From assembly GCA_019359445.1 (NCBI GenBank), contig JAHHHJ010000016.1, positions 1 to 64,000 of the forward strand: DNA of 64,000 bases, written 5' to 3'. Under the pieces are notes generated by a model. It saw only the letters and a list, made by a program, of their open reading frames with translations. It made no database searches and was not told the origin of the DNA. Position numbers and translations under genes: made by a program. This document shows, in pieces, positions 35,280 to 44,671 of the stretch. This stretch comes from Kastovskya adunca ATA6-11-RM4 (lineage in GTDB: Bacteria > Cyanobacteriota > Cyanobacteriia > Cyanobacteriales > Coleofasciculaceae). Position 1 is the first letter of the stretch, and every line of letters begins with the position of its first letter.

Positions 35280-35454
35280 CTTAAGAGGAATGGTACTGAG
35301 CTTAAGTGGCAAATAGTTGTTCTTGAGAAAAACCCAGCTTGGGGGGCTTCCCCCCAATCCCCCCACTCTTGGGATGAGTGCCTCCCCCAGACCCCCTGCA
35401 CAAGGTTTGATCGCTTGTGATGAATTTTTTTAAATCAGTGCCATTCGGCTTAAG
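35280..35454. mobile_element. MITE-like element, copy 1
   Basis: The ends form an imperfect 20-bp inverted repeat (CTTAAGAGGAATGGTACTGA at 35280-35299 against the complement of 35435-35454, about 17 matches). The core from 35308 to 35432 matches the complement of 61049-61173 at roughly 95 per cent by eye. No transposase is inside. The rest of the 35119-35610 spacer shows no gene. Confidence 0.65.
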
Positions 35455-35610
35455 AGTCCTGTTAGGAATGAGGGGGAGAGAAATCAACTGCTTTTACCCC
35501 AGCAGAGAAATACGCAAGTCAAATGCCCACTAGCCGCTCAACTCACGTATTAGTGCGGAATTTCTCGCCTGCTCTCTGTAGTGGATGAAGCACCAACTTG
35601 TCAGCGCGCG

Positions 35611-36003
35611 ATGAACCATAAACAAAGAATTTCACTAAAGCTAAAGCGAAACTGGACAATTTTGTTCGGTTTCTATTTCCTATTTTTATTAACTGTAATC
35701 ATTTCTGCATATCAAGGTATTTTGCCAGTAGAACTAGAACATATTCCGTTTTATGACACAGTTGGACACTTTGTTTTATTAGGCATCGCCTCTTACCTGG
35801 GTCACAAAGCTCTTAATGGGCAAATGTTCAAAATTCGGTTTTTTCCTGTTGCTCTACCGCTAGCACCAGTTCTCATTACTATGTTCATAGCAATAGAGGA
35901 AAGTTTCCAACTCCTCTCACCAGTTCGCACCGCGAGTCTAGTAGATATGACGGCTAATCTAATCGGGATTTGGGGCTTTTACTGGTTAGCTACGCGAAAA
36001 TAG
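35611..36003 (+). CDS. VanZ family membrane protein
   Basis: This 130-residue protein has four hydrophobic segments and the VanZ-like core FYDTVGHFVLLGIASYLGHKAL with the conserved His, followed by IEESFQLLSPVRTASLVDMTANLIG. VanZ-type proteins were named for low-level teicoplanin resistance, but most members have unknown roles. The frame starts earlier at a GTG (35581); the ATG at 35611 is a better start because membrane topology begins soon after it. Confidence 0.82.
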   Translation: MNHKQRISLKLKRNWTILFGFYFLFLLTVIISAYQGILPVELEHIPFYDTVGHFVLLGIASYLGHKALNGQMFKIRFFPVALPLAPVLITMFIAIEESFQLLSPVRTASLVDMTANLIGIWGFYWLATRK

Positions 36004-36191
36004 TCTCTTTGATTGCTGGGTAGATGAGAACCTAGGCAGAAAACTTTTTCAAAGCTTCATCAAAAAATCTCCGAGGAAGGTAAATAACTTTAAAAAGATT
36101 TTGTTATCACATAAATAGGCAAGGAAATTATTTACACCATTGCCGATTAAACAACATTTTTGACGAATTCATAGTTAATGAGGTGATTACT

Positions 36192-36323
36192 ATGGCACGC
36201 CGTTACAATCAAAACCAAGCGCCTTTAGTAAAAATTGTCTACTCGAAGATAAAAGTCAACGGCAAAGTGGAGTTAGTACCGCTGGAATTATACGCTGATG
36301 GCTCTCTTCAAAAAGTGAAGTAA
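36192..36323 (+). CDS. 43-residue conserved-looking small basic protein
   Basis: The frame encodes MARRYNQNQAPLVKIVYSKI, then KVNGKVELVPLELYADGSLQ and KVK. It is basic, soluble and predicted to be mainly beta-strand. GAGGTG lies about ten bases upstream of the ATG, and a clean intrinsic terminator follows at 36375, so this looks like a complete small transcription unit. The family is not recognised. Confidence 0.65.
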   Translation: MARRYNQNQAPLVKIVYSKIKVNGKVELVPLELYADGSLQKVK

Positions 36324-36374
36324 CAGAGAGATTTTTGGCTTTCGTTAAGTTTAAATAAGGTTTTCTTTCTGTAG

Positions 36375-36399
36375 AGACGCGACGAATCGCGTCTTTTTT
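36375..36399 (+). terminator. Intrinsic terminator after the 43-residue gene
   Basis: A perfect 8-bp stem (AGACGCGA and TCGCGTCT) with a CGAA tetraloop is followed directly by a run of Ts. It ends the small-protein transcript 52 nt after its stop. Confidence 0.9.
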
Positions 36400-36438
36400 A
36401 TTGCTGTTGGTTACGGCGGAGGATGTAAGCGGCTCAAC

Positions 36439-37104
36439 CTAATTCGTCATTTTTCGCAGATAGTGGGGACGGCAGGGGGTGCCCCAGCAGACTTGCGCTG
36501 GGGGGATGGTGCTGAAGACGCTACTACGGGCCCCAATAATGGCATTAGAACCAATTCGGACGCCAGGGGCGACAAAGCAATCAGTGGCAATCCAGACGCC
36601 GTTACCAAGGGTAATGGGGGCAACGACTAAGCTAAAAACTGGATCTTGGATGTTATGACTGCCTGTGCAAAGATAGCTTTTTTGGGAAACGACGCAGTGG
36701 TTGCCGAGAGAGATTTGTTCCAGGCTGTAGAAAACAGTGTCGTCACCAATCCAGCAGTAGTCGCCAATTTGGACTTTCCAGGGATAGGTGAAACGGGAAG
36801 TCGGTCGAATGATGACGCCGATGCCAATTTTTGCGCCAAATAGCCGCAGCAGCGCACAACGAAGGCTATTCAAAGGATGCGGGCTTAGGGGGAAGGCAAT
36901 AGCCTGTACCAACCACCACAGTAGGACAAACCAGCCAGGGCGTCCTCGGTCGTACCCGCTCTGGTTGTAGCGGCGTAAATCCACATAGGCGGCGGCATCC
37001 CAGTCGAGTTGGCTGGGTTCTACAGTCTCTGTAGGCAGGGGTTGGGGAAGGGGGAGATTAGAGGAATCTCCCTCAGACGAAGGATTGGGAGTAGCGGAAG
37101 CCAT
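36439..37104 (-). CDS. WcaF-like hexapeptide acetyltransferase
   Basis: This 221-residue enzyme probably O-acetylates a polysaccharide precursor. The C-terminal half is a left-handed beta-helix of hexapeptide repeats (IGDYCWIGDDTVFYSLEQISLGNHCVVSQKSYLCTGSHN with the catalytic His in GSHN; PITLGNGVWIATDCFVAPGVRIG). It resembles WcaF colanic-acid acetyltransferases. The first 30 residues are Pro/Ser-rich and disordered. It ends a minus-strand group with two glycosyltransferases, with only 6 bp to the next gene, so they form an operon. Confidence 0.88.
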   Translation of the reverse strand: MASATPNPSSEGDSSNLPLPQPLPTETVEPSQLDWDAAAYVDLRRYNQSGYDRGRPGWFVLLWWLVQAIAFPLSPHPLNSLRCALLRLFGAKIGIGVIIRPTSRFTYPWKVQIGDYCWIGDDTVFYSLEQISLGNHCVVSQKSYLCTGSHNIQDPVFSLVVAPITLGNGVWIATDCFVAPGVRIGSNAIIGARSSVFSTIPPAQVCWGTPCRPHYLRKMTN

Positions 37105-37110
37105 TGTTCT

Positions 37111-38085
37111 CTAATTGGTTTTAGAGGCAATGGACTGGGAAGGGGGAGGCGGTGTCACGGGTGGTGTTTTAGCAACGTTGAGCTGACCGCTAAATTGCTG
37201 CAATTCGTAGAGTTTGACGCCAATTTGATACTCGTACTGACTGAGTAAGCGCCCATAGGTGTAGCCAGCTTTTCCATCCAAAAATCCTAGCCGCAGGAAG
37301 TAGAAAATAATGAACCGCAGGGTTGGTTTGAAGGGTAGCCACACCCAGACTTTTCTCAGAAAACGCTTGCGTTGCACCGCATCTCCAAACGGGTTTGCAC
37401 CAATTGTGCCAGCTTCGTCTTTGCCTGTGAGCATGTTGAGATAGACGCGGGCTTCCCAGTTGGAGTAACGATTGTGCCGTTCTAGCCAGTGATAAATGTC
37501 TTTGAAGTCCATGTGCTCCATGTCATTTTTTAGGTAAGCAACGCGACCGTTTAGGATGACATGTTCGTGGACTTCGTTGTCGCCTGTGTTGCGGATTTCT
37601 TCAGTGCTGAGGTTTTCGTAGCGACCTTGTTTGTGCTTGAACAAGCGGAGGTTCCAGTCGGGATATTTGCCACCGAAACGAATCCACTTGCCGAGAAAGT
37701 AGACTCGACGGTTGAGGTAGTAGCCATTGTAGTCAGGGTTTTGGATGGCGATCGCAATTTCGTCCCAAAGTTCTGAGGTAATGCGCTCATCGCAGTCAAC
37801 AATCAATACCCATTCGTTGCGGAACGGCAGATTTTCCAACGACCAATTTTTCTTTTTCGGCCAACGACCGTTGAACTGAAATTGTACGACTTTTGCACCA
37901 TGACTTTCGGCAATTTCAACGGAGCGATCGCTACTATCAGAATCGACAATAAATACTTCATCAGCTCTCTCCACGCTTGCCAGACAAGCTGGCAGATTGG
38001 CTTCCTCGTTTTTGGCTGGAATCAAAACCGAAACCGGGATTTTGGAGTTAGTGGAAGTCATAATCTGTGAATCCGCAAGGTTCAT
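37111..38085 (-). CDS. Family 2 glycosyltransferase (WaaE/KdtX-like)
   Basis: This 324-residue enzyme has a GT-A fold: VSVLIPAKNEEANLPACLASV, the nucleotide-binding DEVFIVDSDSSDRS, and DCDERIT in place of the usual DxD. The middle part has WIRFGGKYPDWNLRLFK and EHMDF-type blocks seen in KdtX/WaaE lipopolysaccharide transferases. One hydrophobic segment lies near the end. The second Met (MTSTNSK) is an alternative start. It likely adds sugars to a surface polysaccharide or lipid-linked glycan together with the neighbouring genes. Confidence 0.9.
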   Translation of the reverse strand: MNLADSQIMTSTNSKIPVSVLIPAKNEEANLPACLASVERADEVFIVDSDSSDRSVEIAESHGAKVVQFQFNGRWPKKKNWSLENLPFRNEWVLIVDCDERITSELWDEIAIAIQNPDYNGYYLNRRVYFLGKWIRFGGKYPDWNLRLFKHKQGRYENLSTEEIRNTGDNEVHEHVILNGRVAYLKNDMEHMDFKDIYHWLERHNRYSNWEARVYLNMLTGKDEAGTIGANPFGDAVQRKRFLRKVWVWLPFKPTLRFIIFYFLRLGFLDGKAGYTYGRLLSQYEYQIGVKLYELQQFSGQLNVAKTPPVTPPPPSQSIASKTN

Positions 38086-38199
38086 TTGTAGGGTTTAGGA
38101 CTTGTCGCATTAATCATTCCTCTTGAGTTATTAGTCTTTAGCCGGAAAGACCAGCTACTCTAAAACTCTACAGAGACGGATCAAGAGCGAAACAATCGG

Positions 38200-39147
38200 T
38201 TAAGAGTTCTTGGGCTTGGGCGAAACCGCCTTTTGCTTGTCGCCGGAGAGCATTCCTTGAATGGCAGCACTCAAATAACCAATTTGACCATAGGCATACA
38301 CTAAGTTATCAAAGCGCTCGGCAGGGCTGCCAAAGTATTTCAGAGATTTGTACAACCCCCGGACGATGCGTTCGCTCCCTCGCAGGAGTTGAGGAGGGCC
38401 TGAGCGTCCTGTAACTTGTTCACGGTAACATTCGCTAATGCCTTGCCACCAGCCCCGATTTAGGAACCAAGTGCGCTCTAGGCGTTCTACAGCAACGTTG
38501 TGGGCAACGAGTGCCTCTGGGAGATAGGCAACTTGCCAGCCCTGCTTGAGGGCAAGTTCGGTCATATGCACTTCTTCGTTGGAGAGAAGATTTTTGCCAA
38601 CCCGACCCAAATTGACATCAAATCCGCCAATTTGTTCGAGGAAGTTCCGCCGGATGGAGTAATTTAAGCCCCTAGGCGTTAAACCGGGCTGTTTGATATA
38701 AACCATCTCTTCACCCAGATCATAGGCTCCTAGATTGCCTGCGAGTCCCGCAGATAGCCAGGACGGAGCCGTAATTCCCTCCGGCCAAAGCAGTGTGACT
38801 TTGCCTCCGGCGATCGCTAATTTTTCGTTTTTCTCATACGCCTCAACAAGTACTCGCAGCCACCCCAAGCTGGCAACGGCATCATCATCTAAATACGCCA
38901 GAATTTCTCCTTGTGACTCTTTGGCTCCCCGGTTCCGCGCTACAGATAAACCCGTGATGGGTTCGTAAACATACTTGAGACGAGGGTGAGACAGGCGTTC
39001 TTTAACGATTTCTGATGTGCGATCGCTGGAGGCATTATCAACCACGATCACTTCATAACTATCAAAGTCTTGCTGCAATAAGCTATCAATCGCAGCGCCT
39101 AAATACTGTTCCCGATTGTGGGTACAGATAATTGCAGAAATCTTCAT
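38200..39147 (-). CDS. Family 2 glycosyltransferase
   Basis: This GT2 enzyme starts at MKISAIICTHNREQYLG and contains VIVVDNASSDRTSEI, the metal-binding YLDDDA and the acceptor-side ELALKQGWQVAYLPEA. The frame extends to a GTG at 39201, but those 18 residues (IPGLPIPSPQSPTPP) come from dispersed-repeat-like DNA, so the ATG at 39147 is preferred. The C-terminal 80 residues are amphipathic. The donor and acceptor sugars are unknown. Confidence 0.88.
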   Translation of the reverse strand: MKISAIICTHNREQYLGAAIDSLLQQDFDSYEVIVVDNASSDRTSEIVKERLSHPRLKYVYEPITGLSVARNRGAKESQGEILAYLDDDAVASLGWLRVLVEAYEKNEKLAIAGGKVTLLWPEGITAPSWLSAGLAGNLGAYDLGEEMVYIKQPGLTPRGLNYSIRRNFLEQIGGFDVNLGRVGKNLLSNEEVHMTELALKQGWQVAYLPEALVAHNVAVERLERTWFLNRGWWQGISECYREQVTGRSGPPQLLRGSERIVRGLYKSLKYFGSPAERFDNLVYAYGQIGYLSAAIQGMLSGDKQKAVSPKPKNS

Positions 39148-39218
39148 TGGAGGGGTTGGCGATTGGGGACTGGGGATTGGCAGACCGGGGATGATGTTCA
39201 CTGTTTTTACACAATGAA

Positions 39219-39935
39219 CTATTCCTGCAAATGACTATGTAAAACGATCAAAGTTTCAGCAAGTTGGCTGAGGCGAGTTTCTAGGTACTGCTTGCGACTG
39301 AGGAGTTGGCGGAGTTTATGATAACGAGCGATCGCCATACTGACATCAGGCACTTGTTCGGCGGGGCAAGGCTGTGACCACAATTTACCATCGGCATCTA
39401 GTCCACAGAGGCGGTAGCCTGTGCGGGGCGCTTGATAAGTGACGTTAGTATCGGACTGATTCAGGACTTCTTCGTAGTCCATCAGTCGGTCAGTTTCTGC
39501 GTGACGGACTGTTTCACCACCCATTTCGGATTCACGGGCATGAGAATCTAGCCAGCCGTCTACAATTGGCCCTTCCAGATAAATGTCTTGAACTTGGCGC
39601 AAAATTTGCTGTAATTCCTTCTGCCAGCCGCCGACAACACCTTCAATTTCTTTTAGCAGGTTCATTGCTAAAGCGGGATTGGCGGCGTGGCGATGGTCGC
39701 TGAAGCTAGGAGACTTAAACTTTGGCAGGCTTGGAGTTTTGCCACCGTGATATTTGTGGGCAGGGAAAGGCTGCACCGCCATTGAGAAGGATGGCTCTGG
39801 AGAATTGGTGCGGGAGCGTTTTGATGACTGACTACTGCGACTTTTAACGGCAGTGGCTGTCTGTTGCTTGGCTCCCGCCTTGGCTTGTGCCAAGCGATTT
39901 AGTGTTGTCTCTATCCGTTGTAATTCTGGTTTCAT
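39219..39935 (-). CDS. Uncharacterised coiled-coil protein
   Basis: This 238-residue soluble protein is not recognised. The first 25 residues form a helix (LQRIETTLNRLAQAKAG), residues 26-85 are basic and disordered (Ser/Lys/Arg-rich), and the rest is helical with a central GWLDSHARESEMGGETVRHAE block, then GYRLCGLDADGKLWSQPCPAEQVPDVS and a closing coiled coil. The LCG.D.DGKLWSQPCP segment suggests a small bound ligand or metal but proves nothing. It lies upstream of the glycosyltransferase operon on the same strand. Confidence 0.65.
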   Translation of the reverse strand: MKPELQRIETTLNRLAQAKAGAKQQTATAVKSRSSQSSKRSRTNSPEPSFSMAVQPFPAHKYHGGKTPSLPKFKSPSFSDHRHAANPALAMNLLKEIEGVVGGWQKELQQILRQVQDIYLEGPIVDGWLDSHARESEMGGETVRHAETDRLMDYEEVLNQSDTNVTYQAPRTGYRLCGLDADGKLWSQPCPAEQVPDVSMAIARYHKLRQLLSRKQYLETRLSQLAETLIVLHSHLQE

Positions 39936-40169
39936 AGTTTTCTCTTGTCGCTGCGATTGCCAATCCCTAACCGACTTACTTAATCCTGGTAAGATTTTCT
40001 GGCATTGTCTTGTGCCAATCTAGGTTGTTTTACTTGTCAGTACAAGTATTTATTTTTGTCGTCATTTTAACTGTATCTCTTGGCAGAAACGGTAGTTTTT
40101 CAGGAATTGGGTGCGGGGAAAACGACCCAGACAAGAGCGATCGCACTTCAGGAGAAGAGAAAATTTGTC

Positions 40170-40733
40170 ATGGCAGGGGAGGTAATCTTGGCAAGACGGA
40201 TCATTTTAGTAGCGGGCCCGGCTCGGTCTGGTAAAAGTGAGTGGGCAGAATACTTGGCGACAGAGACGGGGAACTCTGTGATCTACGTCGCCACCGCTCA
40301 CGTTGACCCCAATGATACAGAGTGGCAAGCCCGCATTGAGCAACACCAACGCCGTCGCCCGGAAAGTTGGGAAACGCTATCGGTGCCAAACGACCTCGCT
40401 GCCACGATCGCGGCATCATCCCAGGATGGCTGTCTGTTGATTGATTCTTTGGGGACTTGGGTCGCTAATTTTCTTGATCGCGATGACGAGGAGTGGGAGA
40501 AAATCTCCCAGGACTTGCTGCAGGCAATTAAACAGGCAGTTAGTGATGTGATTTTGGTGGCTGAGGAGACAGGATGGGGAGTGGTTCCGGCTTATTCCTT
40601 GGGGAGAAAGTTTCGCGACCGCTTAGGGACATTAGTCCGCTTACTAGGAGCGATCGCCAACCCCGTTTACTTGGTTACCTGTGGTCATATTCTCAACCTT
40701 AGTGTTTTGGGTTCGCCACTCCCAAACGCCTGA
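40170..40733 (+). CDS. cobU: Adenosylcobinamide kinase / phosphate guanylyltransferase
   Basis: CobU phosphorylates adenosylcobinamide and then transfers GMP to it, late in cobalamin assembly. The 187-residue protein has the P-loop GPARSGKSEWAEYLA, the ATA-type strand VIYVATAHVDPNDTEW, the guanylylated-His region RIEQHQRRRPESWETL, and the C-terminal EETGWGVVPAYSLGRKFRDRLG. The frame runs upstream to 40080, but the ATG at 40170 follows a GGAGAAGAGA site and fits family length. Confidence 0.93.
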   Translation: MAGEVILARRIILVAGPARSGKSEWAEYLATETGNSVIYVATAHVDPNDTEWQARIEQHQRRRPESWETLSVPNDLAATIAASSQDGCLLIDSLGTWVANFLDRDDEEWEKISQDLLQAIKQAVSDVILVAEETGWGVVPAYSLGRKFRDRLGTLVRLLGAIANPVYLVTCGHILNLSVLGSPLPNA

Positions 40734-40792
40734 TTATCGGTACCATAATAGAAGTAAATAGGCAAAAACACCCCGTCCCTAAGCACTCATCT

Positions 40793-41212
40793 ATGGCATC
40801 CGAACAACAGGTCAAACGCTATCTTGCTTATTGGTTTCAACTCGGTAAGAAGGTTGTACTCCGCAACGGACAAGAAACCCTAACACCAGAAAAGGTCATA
40901 GCAGGCGATCGCTACAGCCAGGAGTTTGAAGAGATTTGGCAGAAAATTCTCTCCCCCAAGAGCGGTGAATGTCACCTAGAAGGCACTGAGCAAACCATTG
41001 ATCAACTGTTAACCCCAGTGTGGGATCTATCATCCTGCTCTCGCTGTGAGATGCCTGTGCCTGTAAAAATGGCTGGGATGCCATCAGAACTATGTCCCTG
41101 TAACGACATATCTGGTTGGCCCAACACCGAACTTCCAGCACCGCGAGAGCCTATCAGCACTCCGGATAAGTTGACTGCCATTCGCGATCGCTTACAAAGA
41201 ATTAGTAACTAG
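40793..41212 (+). CDS. Uncharacterised cysteine-containing protein
   Basis: This 139-residue soluble protein begins QQVKRYLAYWFQLGKKVVL and has a cluster of four or five cysteines in SSCSRCEMPVPVKMAGMPSELCPC, which may bind zinc or an iron-sulphur cluster. No family is recognised. It follows cobU in the same direction with a 59-bp gap. A hairpin downstream separates it from the convergent pentapeptide gene. Confidence 0.7.
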   Translation: MASEQQVKRYLAYWFQLGKKVVLRNGQETLTPEKVIAGDRYSQEFEEIWQKILSPKSGECHLEGTEQTIDQLLTPVWDLSSCSRCEMPVPVKMAGMPSELCPCNDISGWPNTELPAPREPISTPDKLTAIRDRLQRISN

Positions 41213-41230
41213 GGCAAACAAAATTAACAC

Positions 41231-41266
41231 TAGGGTAGGAACGAACGACCCTTCGCTCCTACCCTA
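41231..41266. terminator. Bidirectional hairpin between convergent genes
   Basis: TAGGGTAGGA..CGAA pairs with TTCG.TCCTACCCTA around a loop of about 6 nt. It occupies the 73-bp gap between the cysteine-containing protein and the pentapeptide-repeat gene and fits a shared terminator. Confidence 0.65.
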
Positions 41267-41285
41267 ATTCCCCTATCGTTTGCGG

Positions 41286-41846
41286 CTAATTACCAGTAGT
41301 GCAACTACCATTCCAGGTTACCCACTTGTGGGAGACGCCACTTGATGTTGTTTCCTGAGTGATTGTGTCTAGGTTCAAACCCGTTTCACTTAAATCAGCC
41401 CCAACTAAATCAGCACCCGTTAAAGAAGCACCCTCTAAGCAAGCACCACTCAAATTAGCACCACTCAAATCAGCACCGCTCAGTTCAGCATCGGTTAAGT
41501 TAGCGCCATCAAGATTGGCTTGATGCAAGTTTGCACAACGCAGATCGGCACCTGTTAGGTCAACTCCCGCCAAATTGGCTCCCGTCAAATCGCTGCCAAT
41601 CAAGTTAATTTCTGTTAAATTAGCTCCGGTTAAATCAGCTCCACTCAAGTCAGCATTAGTCAGGTTGGCTTGGTGGAAACAGGTACCGCTTAAATCTGCT
41701 CCTTTCAAATCAGCCCGACTAAAATCAGAACGGTTAAAATCAGCCCGACTTAAATCAACTCCAGGGAGGGAAACTCCGGGAAATTTTGCTTCTTGAAAGT
41801 TTAATTTTCTTGTTGCGTATAGATTTAGAAGTTCTTGCGTGTTCAT
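41286..41846 (-). CDS. Pentapeptide repeat protein
   Basis: The 186-residue product is about 24 consecutive A(D/N)LXX pentapeptides from residue 25 to 155 (VDLSRADFNRSDFSRADLKG and so on), which fold as a right-handed quadrilateral beta-helix. The N-terminus (TQELLNLYATRKLNFQEA) is a capping helix. Such proteins are abundant in cyanobacteria, and the function is usually unknown. It has no signal peptide. A G-rich Shine-Dalgarno (AGGAG) precedes the ATG. Confidence 0.93.
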   Translation of the reverse strand: MNTQELLNLYATRKLNFQEAKFPGVSLPGVDLSRADFNRSDFSRADLKGADLSGTCFHQANLTNADLSGADLTGANLTEINLIGSDLTGANLAGVDLTGADLRCANLHQANLDGANLTDAELSGADLSGANLSGACLEGASLTGADLVGADLSETGLNLDTITQETTSSGVSHKWVTWNGSCTTGN

Positions 41847-42501
41847 CTTTAAAATCTCCTAAAACTTCAATTTCAAAAGCCGTGAAGTGGGATTTCGTAT
41901 TCAGATAAAATCCCAAAAATGTGCAGGCAACTTCTTTGAGTTGCCCAAATTATTCAGATGTACAATTCTCGTCTCACACCAAACCAAAGGAATACCAATT
42001 CCCTTTGAGCTTGCATTACAGGTGCAATCTCTGAGTGTAAATGCATTTAAAATCTAGGTCAGAAGGTTTAGGACAATTTACAACTGACCAGCAGACTACA
42101 TTTTGTTATTTTTCGCCTACTTACACAAAATCTTATAGCAACTCTCGCCTAGTGGTTCCTAGGTTTAACAGAAGTTCATTGACTTAATTATCAGCCTTTG
42201 GTAAACAGGCTCTCTCTAGTGCGTCGGGCGGCGCAAAGGGGTGTTGGTTTTTGGTCGGATGCGGAGTATTACGAGCCGATGTCAGATGAAGCAGCACACC
42301 ATCTAGTTCTCGGTTTTGACGCAGTTACCACAAAACAGATCAGCAAGTTTTTGCCAGAATTGAAACGGCTTTTTAGATTAGACCTAAAATTAGCTCTGTG
42401 CAAAAACTTACCTGATTGGCGATGCTCTAGCAGTTCTTCAATCGTCGTAATTAGAAGCAGACATTCCGCACCACCAGGATTTAACTAAGTATGACTACAT
42501 C
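41847..42501. other. 655-bp spacer without a recognised gene
   Basis: There is a small hairpin (GGCAACT/AGTTGCC, 41926-41945) and an inverted GGGATTT/AAATCCC pair at about 41889-41915, upstream of the pentapeptide gene. A plus-strand frame at 42198-42488 would encode a 96-residue Arg/Ser-rich product with no family resemblance; I do not support it as a gene. The region may hold decayed coding DNA. Confidence 0.4.
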
Positions 42502-43521
42502 TCAAGCTGAACGGCTTTTGTTCCGGCTAGCCGTTTGGAGTTGACGTTTACGTTTGGCAGTAGTACCCAAAGCACCAACAACTACCAATCCTAAAACAGC
42601 AGCAGGTTCAGGAACGCTCTTTTGCGGTTCAGCTTGCAGCCTTTCCAAGGCGGAGTTGGCAATAATTTGATGGGTAGCCGTGGTGGGGTGTATGTTATCC
42701 CAGAACAAATACTGTTGGGGATTTTGACACAGTGTAAAAAGGCAAGAATCCGTTACATTGGTGAGACCAAATTCCGAGGGATTGGCGACCGCATTACTGA
42801 ATAGAGAATTCACATCCAGAGAAAATATATTCGCCTCAGAAGCAAATTTTGAGGCGAGTCCATTTAGTCGAGAATTATGCTTCTGGGTTAACTTATTGAG
42901 GCGTTGAGCCTGGGGAGTGTTAGCCGTCAGTGGCAGCTCGCCTAAATTTGGCAGGTTAACCAGCATGATATTTTCAGCACCGGAATTAATCAGAGAATCC
43001 AAGGCAAAGGATAAATTGGCGATTGACTGATTAGGTGTTTGAAACGGCGTGAACGTCTGGCTTTCTGTGGGCAAATAATCGTTAGCCCCTGCAAACAGGA
43101 TGTAGAGCGGATTCTTATCCGGCTGAGTAATGAAGGGAGCAAGCTGGCTATACAAGCCAATCTGCTGCGTTAATCCTGGCAACTGAGGGAGAATTGTATT
43201 GTCTGACCCTGTTGTCGCCCCCCCAAAGGCAAAGTTTGTACTTCCAGATACAGCTCCCGCAGGGATAGGGTCGAGATCGGGAGCAGGAATGATTCCTAAA
43301 GCTTCGGCGAGGTAATCCACCCAAACAGGGCCATTAGAAAAGCGCCCATTAAAGTAAAAGGGGCTTGGGGGAACCAATCCTCCAGTGGAATTACTCACAT
43401 TTCCTGTATCAGAAACGCTGTCACCAAAGACAAAAAGCTGATTAAACGTGGCGGCGTTCGCCTTGAGCGGTAGCAGGAATGAAAAGAGAAACAGACCCGT
43501 GGTAACAATTTGTTTTTTCAT
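42502..43521 (-). CDS. Secreted GDSL/SGNH esterase with PEP-CTERM anchor
   Basis: The 339-residue precursor has a signal peptide (MKKQIVTTGLFLFSFLLPLKANA), the GDSL block LFVFGDSVSDTGN with the catalytic Ser, block III GAND and block V DNIHPTTATH with Asp and His. The C-terminus is a PEP-CTERM sorting signal: VPEPAAVLG, a hydrophobic stretch, then KRKRQ. It should be a surface or secreted esterase or lipase. The frame is open to 43602; the ATG at 43521 gives the signal peptide. Confidence 0.92.
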   Translation of the reverse strand: MKKQIVTTGLFLFSFLLPLKANAATFNQLFVFGDSVSDTGNVSNSTGGLVPPSPFYFNGRFSNGPVWVDYLAEALGIIPAPDLDPIPAGAVSGSTNFAFGGATTGSDNTILPQLPGLTQQIGLYSQLAPFITQPDKNPLYILFAGANDYLPTESQTFTPFQTPNQSIANLSFALDSLINSGAENIMLVNLPNLGELPLTANTPQAQRLNKLTQKHNSRLNGLASKFASEANIFSLDVNSLFSNAVANPSEFGLTNVTDSCLFTLCQNPQQYLFWDNIHPTTATHQIIANSALERLQAEPQKSVPEPAAVLGLVVVGALGTTAKRKRQLQTASRNKSRSA

Positions 43522-43807
43522 TTTTTGAGAGTTTTGGTTTTTTGCGAGGATTTTACTCACATTAAGGAAAGTTGGGCGAGTCAGCTTGCACTTGAAAGGC
43601 ATCTTTTGTTCTGACTCAAATAATTGCGTCAGTAGACATACCCAAACTTACCTTTGTAACTATGCTTTTCATCTATATTTTTCAGTATTTTTGAAAGCTC
43701 TAGTTGAGATTCTATGAAGATGGTGTAAAGAGTTGATGAAGTCATGCAATGTCTCTACATAGCTTGGCGATTGAGAAATACTTGCTAAAAATGGTGCAAG
43801 ATCTCAG

Positions 43808-44620
43808 CTAATCTTTCCAGGCTTTAGGCTGACGGAATTTGTACACATCTTCGATGAGCTTTGTCCAACTACTAGAGATGGATTCTAGGAGGCGATCGCC
43901 TTTTTCTTTCGTGGCTACTGTGGGATCTCCCAGTACTCCACTTTGAGACAAATCTCGCGTCACCCAAGAAAAGGGCAACTTCCCTTCCATACTCAGCAGG
44001 CTATCTTCCGGCATCTCTGGAGGATACTCGGCTACCGCCTGCTCCATCTGCACCTGATCCGGCAAAATCGAGAGCAGCACGCTGGTTTCTGCATCCCCTG
44101 CATGGATGCCAAACTCAACTTCCTTCACTGACAGCAATTCCTTAGCAATGTGGGGGGCTCGCCAGGTAAAGAAGGGGAAAACTAGAAAGTCGTCATATTT
44201 AGCGTGCAAATCCCGTGCGGCAATATCCATAATTTGGGGTTGTCCACCGTGGGCATTCATCAACACCAATTTGCGAAAGCCAGCACGGTAGATGCTTTCT
44301 GCCATCTCCATCAACACGGCTAATAAGGTTTGGGCAGAAAGGGTAATCGTGCCGGGAAAATGGTCATGTTCGTTAGATTTGCCGTAATGCAGTGTAGGCA
44401 AGGCATAGGCAGGGATATTAGTATCCAGTTTTGCTAAGGCTTTGCCAGTAATAGCAGTAGCGATCGCGGCATCAACAATAATCGGTAAATGAGGGCCATG
44501 TTGTTCAATTGCCCCCACGGGCTGAATAATCACTACATTTTCCTTATCCGGCATCGCTTGAATTTCCGTCCAAGTGAGATAAGAAAAAAAGCGTTCTGGG
44601 GGAATAAAACTATGCATCAT
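43808..44620 (-). CDS. Creatininase family protein
   Basis: This 270-residue metal-dependent amidohydrolase has the creatininase motifs VGAIEQHGPHLPIIVDA (Glu and His ligands), GKSNEHDHFPGTITL and LMNAHGGQPQIMD. The family includes creatinine amidohydrolase, FAPy-deaminase-type enzymes and mycofactocin MftE, so the substrate cannot be fixed. It is divergent from the Uma2 gene across 51 bp. There is no signal peptide, so it is cytoplasmic. Confidence 0.9.
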   Translation of the reverse strand: MMHSFIPPERFFSYLTWTEIQAMPDKENVVIIQPVGAIEQHGPHLPIIVDAAIATAITGKALAKLDTNIPAYALPTLHYGKSNEHDHFPGTITLSAQTLLAVLMEMAESIYRAGFRKLVLMNAHGGQPQIMDIAARDLHAKYDDFLVFPFFTWRAPHIAKELLSVKEVEFGIHAGDAETSVLLSILPDQVQMEQAVAEYPPEMPEDSLLSMEGKLPFSWVTRDLSQSGVLGDPTVATKEKGDRLLESISSSWTKLIEDVYKFRQPKAWKD

Positions 44621-44671
44621 TAGTTTTGAAATTGGTAGAGTGAGGTTAAAACATTACAAATAGGAATAGCA

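Noticed and set aside
42198-42488. A 96-codon plus-strand frame in the 655-bp spacer
   Set aside because: The product is low in recognisable structure, ends in a Ser/Arg-rich stretch, has no ribosome site and matches no family I know.
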